Positions 6,172 through 6,847 of a stretch of DNA of 6,847 nt are shown one piece after another; the first letter of the stretch is position 1; the number at the start of each line of letters is the position of its first letter. A model generated the notes under the pieces. It did no database searches. It was not told the DNA's origin and saw nothing but the letters and a program-made list of their open reading frames with translations. Made by a program: the position numbers and the translations under genes. Source of the DNA: an uncultured Ruminococcus sp. (GTDB lineage: Bacteria > Bacillota > Clostridia > Oscillospirales > Ruminococcaceae); NCBI GenBank assembly GCA_902783235.1, contig CACZQG010000013.1:1-6847 (forward strand), written 5' to 3'.

Positions 6172-6261
6172 AATACGGTCATTTACGCTATTATCCGTAT
6201 AGACAACGTATCTACGCCATTCAAAGCAACCTGCTGACAAACTTTCCGACGGACTAAGGCT
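6172..6261. other. Gap after the recombinase gene, no gene seen
   Basis: No coding frame with a ribosome binding site is visible here. It contains a spaced inverted repeat, ATACGG (6173-6178) with CCGTAT (6195-6200), and a loose TAGA/TCTA dyad at 6200-6214. No clear terminator follows the recombinase stop codon. Since attachment sites often lie next to an integrase gene, this gap is the place to look for one, but no second copy of any core is present in the window. Confidence 0.3.
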
Positions 6262-6847
6262 TTATTTCAGCATCTGCATACACTCTCTTTTGCGCTCCAT
6301 AGACGAATGAACATAACGGTTCAGTGTGACTTCTACCGATGAGTGACCCAGTATTTCGGAAAGTGTCTTTACATCAAATCCCAGTTTTACGCAGTTGGTA
6401 GCGAACATATGTCTGAGACTATGGAAATTGATTGACGGCAGTTCTGCTTTTTTAAGGTATGACTTGAATCTGTACTGGAGCGTTCTTGGTTCTACAAATT
6501 GTTCATTACCCGACAATACATAGCCCGAACAGTTATGCCTGTATCTTTTAAGCGTTTCAGTTATGACCTTTGGAAGCGGTATTACTCTGACGGAACTTTT
6601 GCTTTTTGGTGCGCCGACACAGACCTTGCTTGACTTTCCGTTATAAATACGCTGTACCGTCCGATTTACCGAGAGCGTTCCGTTTTTCAAATCGACATCC
6701 TCCCATTTAAGACCGCAGACCTCGCCGATACGAAGTCCCGTATAATAGCTCAACATGACCGCAAGGCTCGTCCGCTTTTTATCGTGAGATAAGCTTTTCA
6801 GCTTCTGCTGTTGGGTGTCGCTCAACAGCTCGGTCTTTTTATTCTCA
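6262..6847 (-). CDS. Tyrosine recombinase/integrase, catalytic domain; 5' end outside window
   Basis: The frame stays open from the stop at 6262 to the window's right edge, so the N-terminal arm-binding and core-binding domains are missing and the TTG at 6825 is not the true start. The visible 195 codons hold a complete catalytic domain of the phage-integrase (XerC/D-like) family. The first arginine is in TGLRIGEVCGLKW (near 6730), the beta-hairpin lysine in PKSKSSVRVIPL, HSLRH supplies His and the second Arg, LGHSS supplies His, and the nucleophilic tyrosine lies in LNRYVH (codon 6313-6315). Such enzymes cut and rejoin DNA at attachment sites to integrate or excise an element. The intact active site suggests it is functional if the missing part is sound. 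The gene reads toward the surface-protein pair; no excisionase gene is visible. Confidence 0.93.
   Translation of the reverse strand, partial: ENKKTELLSDTQQQKLKSLSHDKKRTSLAVMLSYYTGLRIGEVCGLKWEDVDLKNGTLSVNRTVQRIYNGKSSKVCVGAPKSKSSVRVIPLPKVITETLKRYRHNCSGYVLSGNEQFVEPRTLQYRFKSYLKKAELPSINFHSLRHMFATNCVKLGFDVKTLSEILGHSSVEVTLNRYVHSSMERKRECMQMLK

Noticed and set aside
6173..6200. Spaced inverted repeat ATACGG/CCGTAT as a recombination core site
   Set aside because: Only six bases per arm with a 16-base separation and no second copy in the window; too weak to call an attachment site.

Overview
The window looks like accessory DNA from a gut or rumen Firmicute, most likely Ruminococcus or a close relative. 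The reasons are a C-terminal type I dockerin on a large secreted protein, modest GC content, AGGAG-type ribosome binding sites and a sigma-A-like promoter. The genus is an inference from these traits; no rRNA or housekeeping marker is present.

Left part (1-1960). The minus strand carries a DUF932/TIGR03299 phage/plasmid-type protein that runs off the window's left edge, a 54-residue basic small protein followed by an intrinsic terminator, and a 132-residue protein that resembles the SLOG/DUF1273 (YpsA-like) family but has lost its nucleotide-binding signatures and its C-terminal end. Facing it on the plus strand is a 76-residue Xre-type HTH regulator. The shared 119-bp intergenic region holds a near-consensus promoter for the SLOG-like gene, with an 8-bp perfect inverted repeat over its predicted start of transcription. 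This arrangement suggests a local repressor circuit.

Middle part (1968-6171). A strong terminator ends the regulator gene. Two large minus-strand genes for exported proteins follow: a lipoprotein (573 aa; lipobox, unnamed alpha/beta regions, Pro-Thr-Glu linker, C-terminal SH3b) and, 87 bp downstream of it, a dockerin protein (748 aa; signal peptide, GLUG-like repeats, Ig-like, FnIII and two further beta modules, dockerin). They read as a two-gene cell-surface unit. A candidate promoter lies upstream of the lipoprotein gene.

Right part (6262-6847). The catalytic half of a tyrosine recombinase, with all expected catalytic residues, is cut by the window's right edge. Together with the DUF932, SLOG-like and Xre genes it suggests an integrative mobile element or its scar. 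The two surface-protein genes would then be cargo, or chromosomal genes between two mobile segments; the window alone cannot decide. No RNA genes, CRISPR array or insertion sequence was seen, and no gene-free stretch exceeds 300 bases (the longest is 6062-6261).
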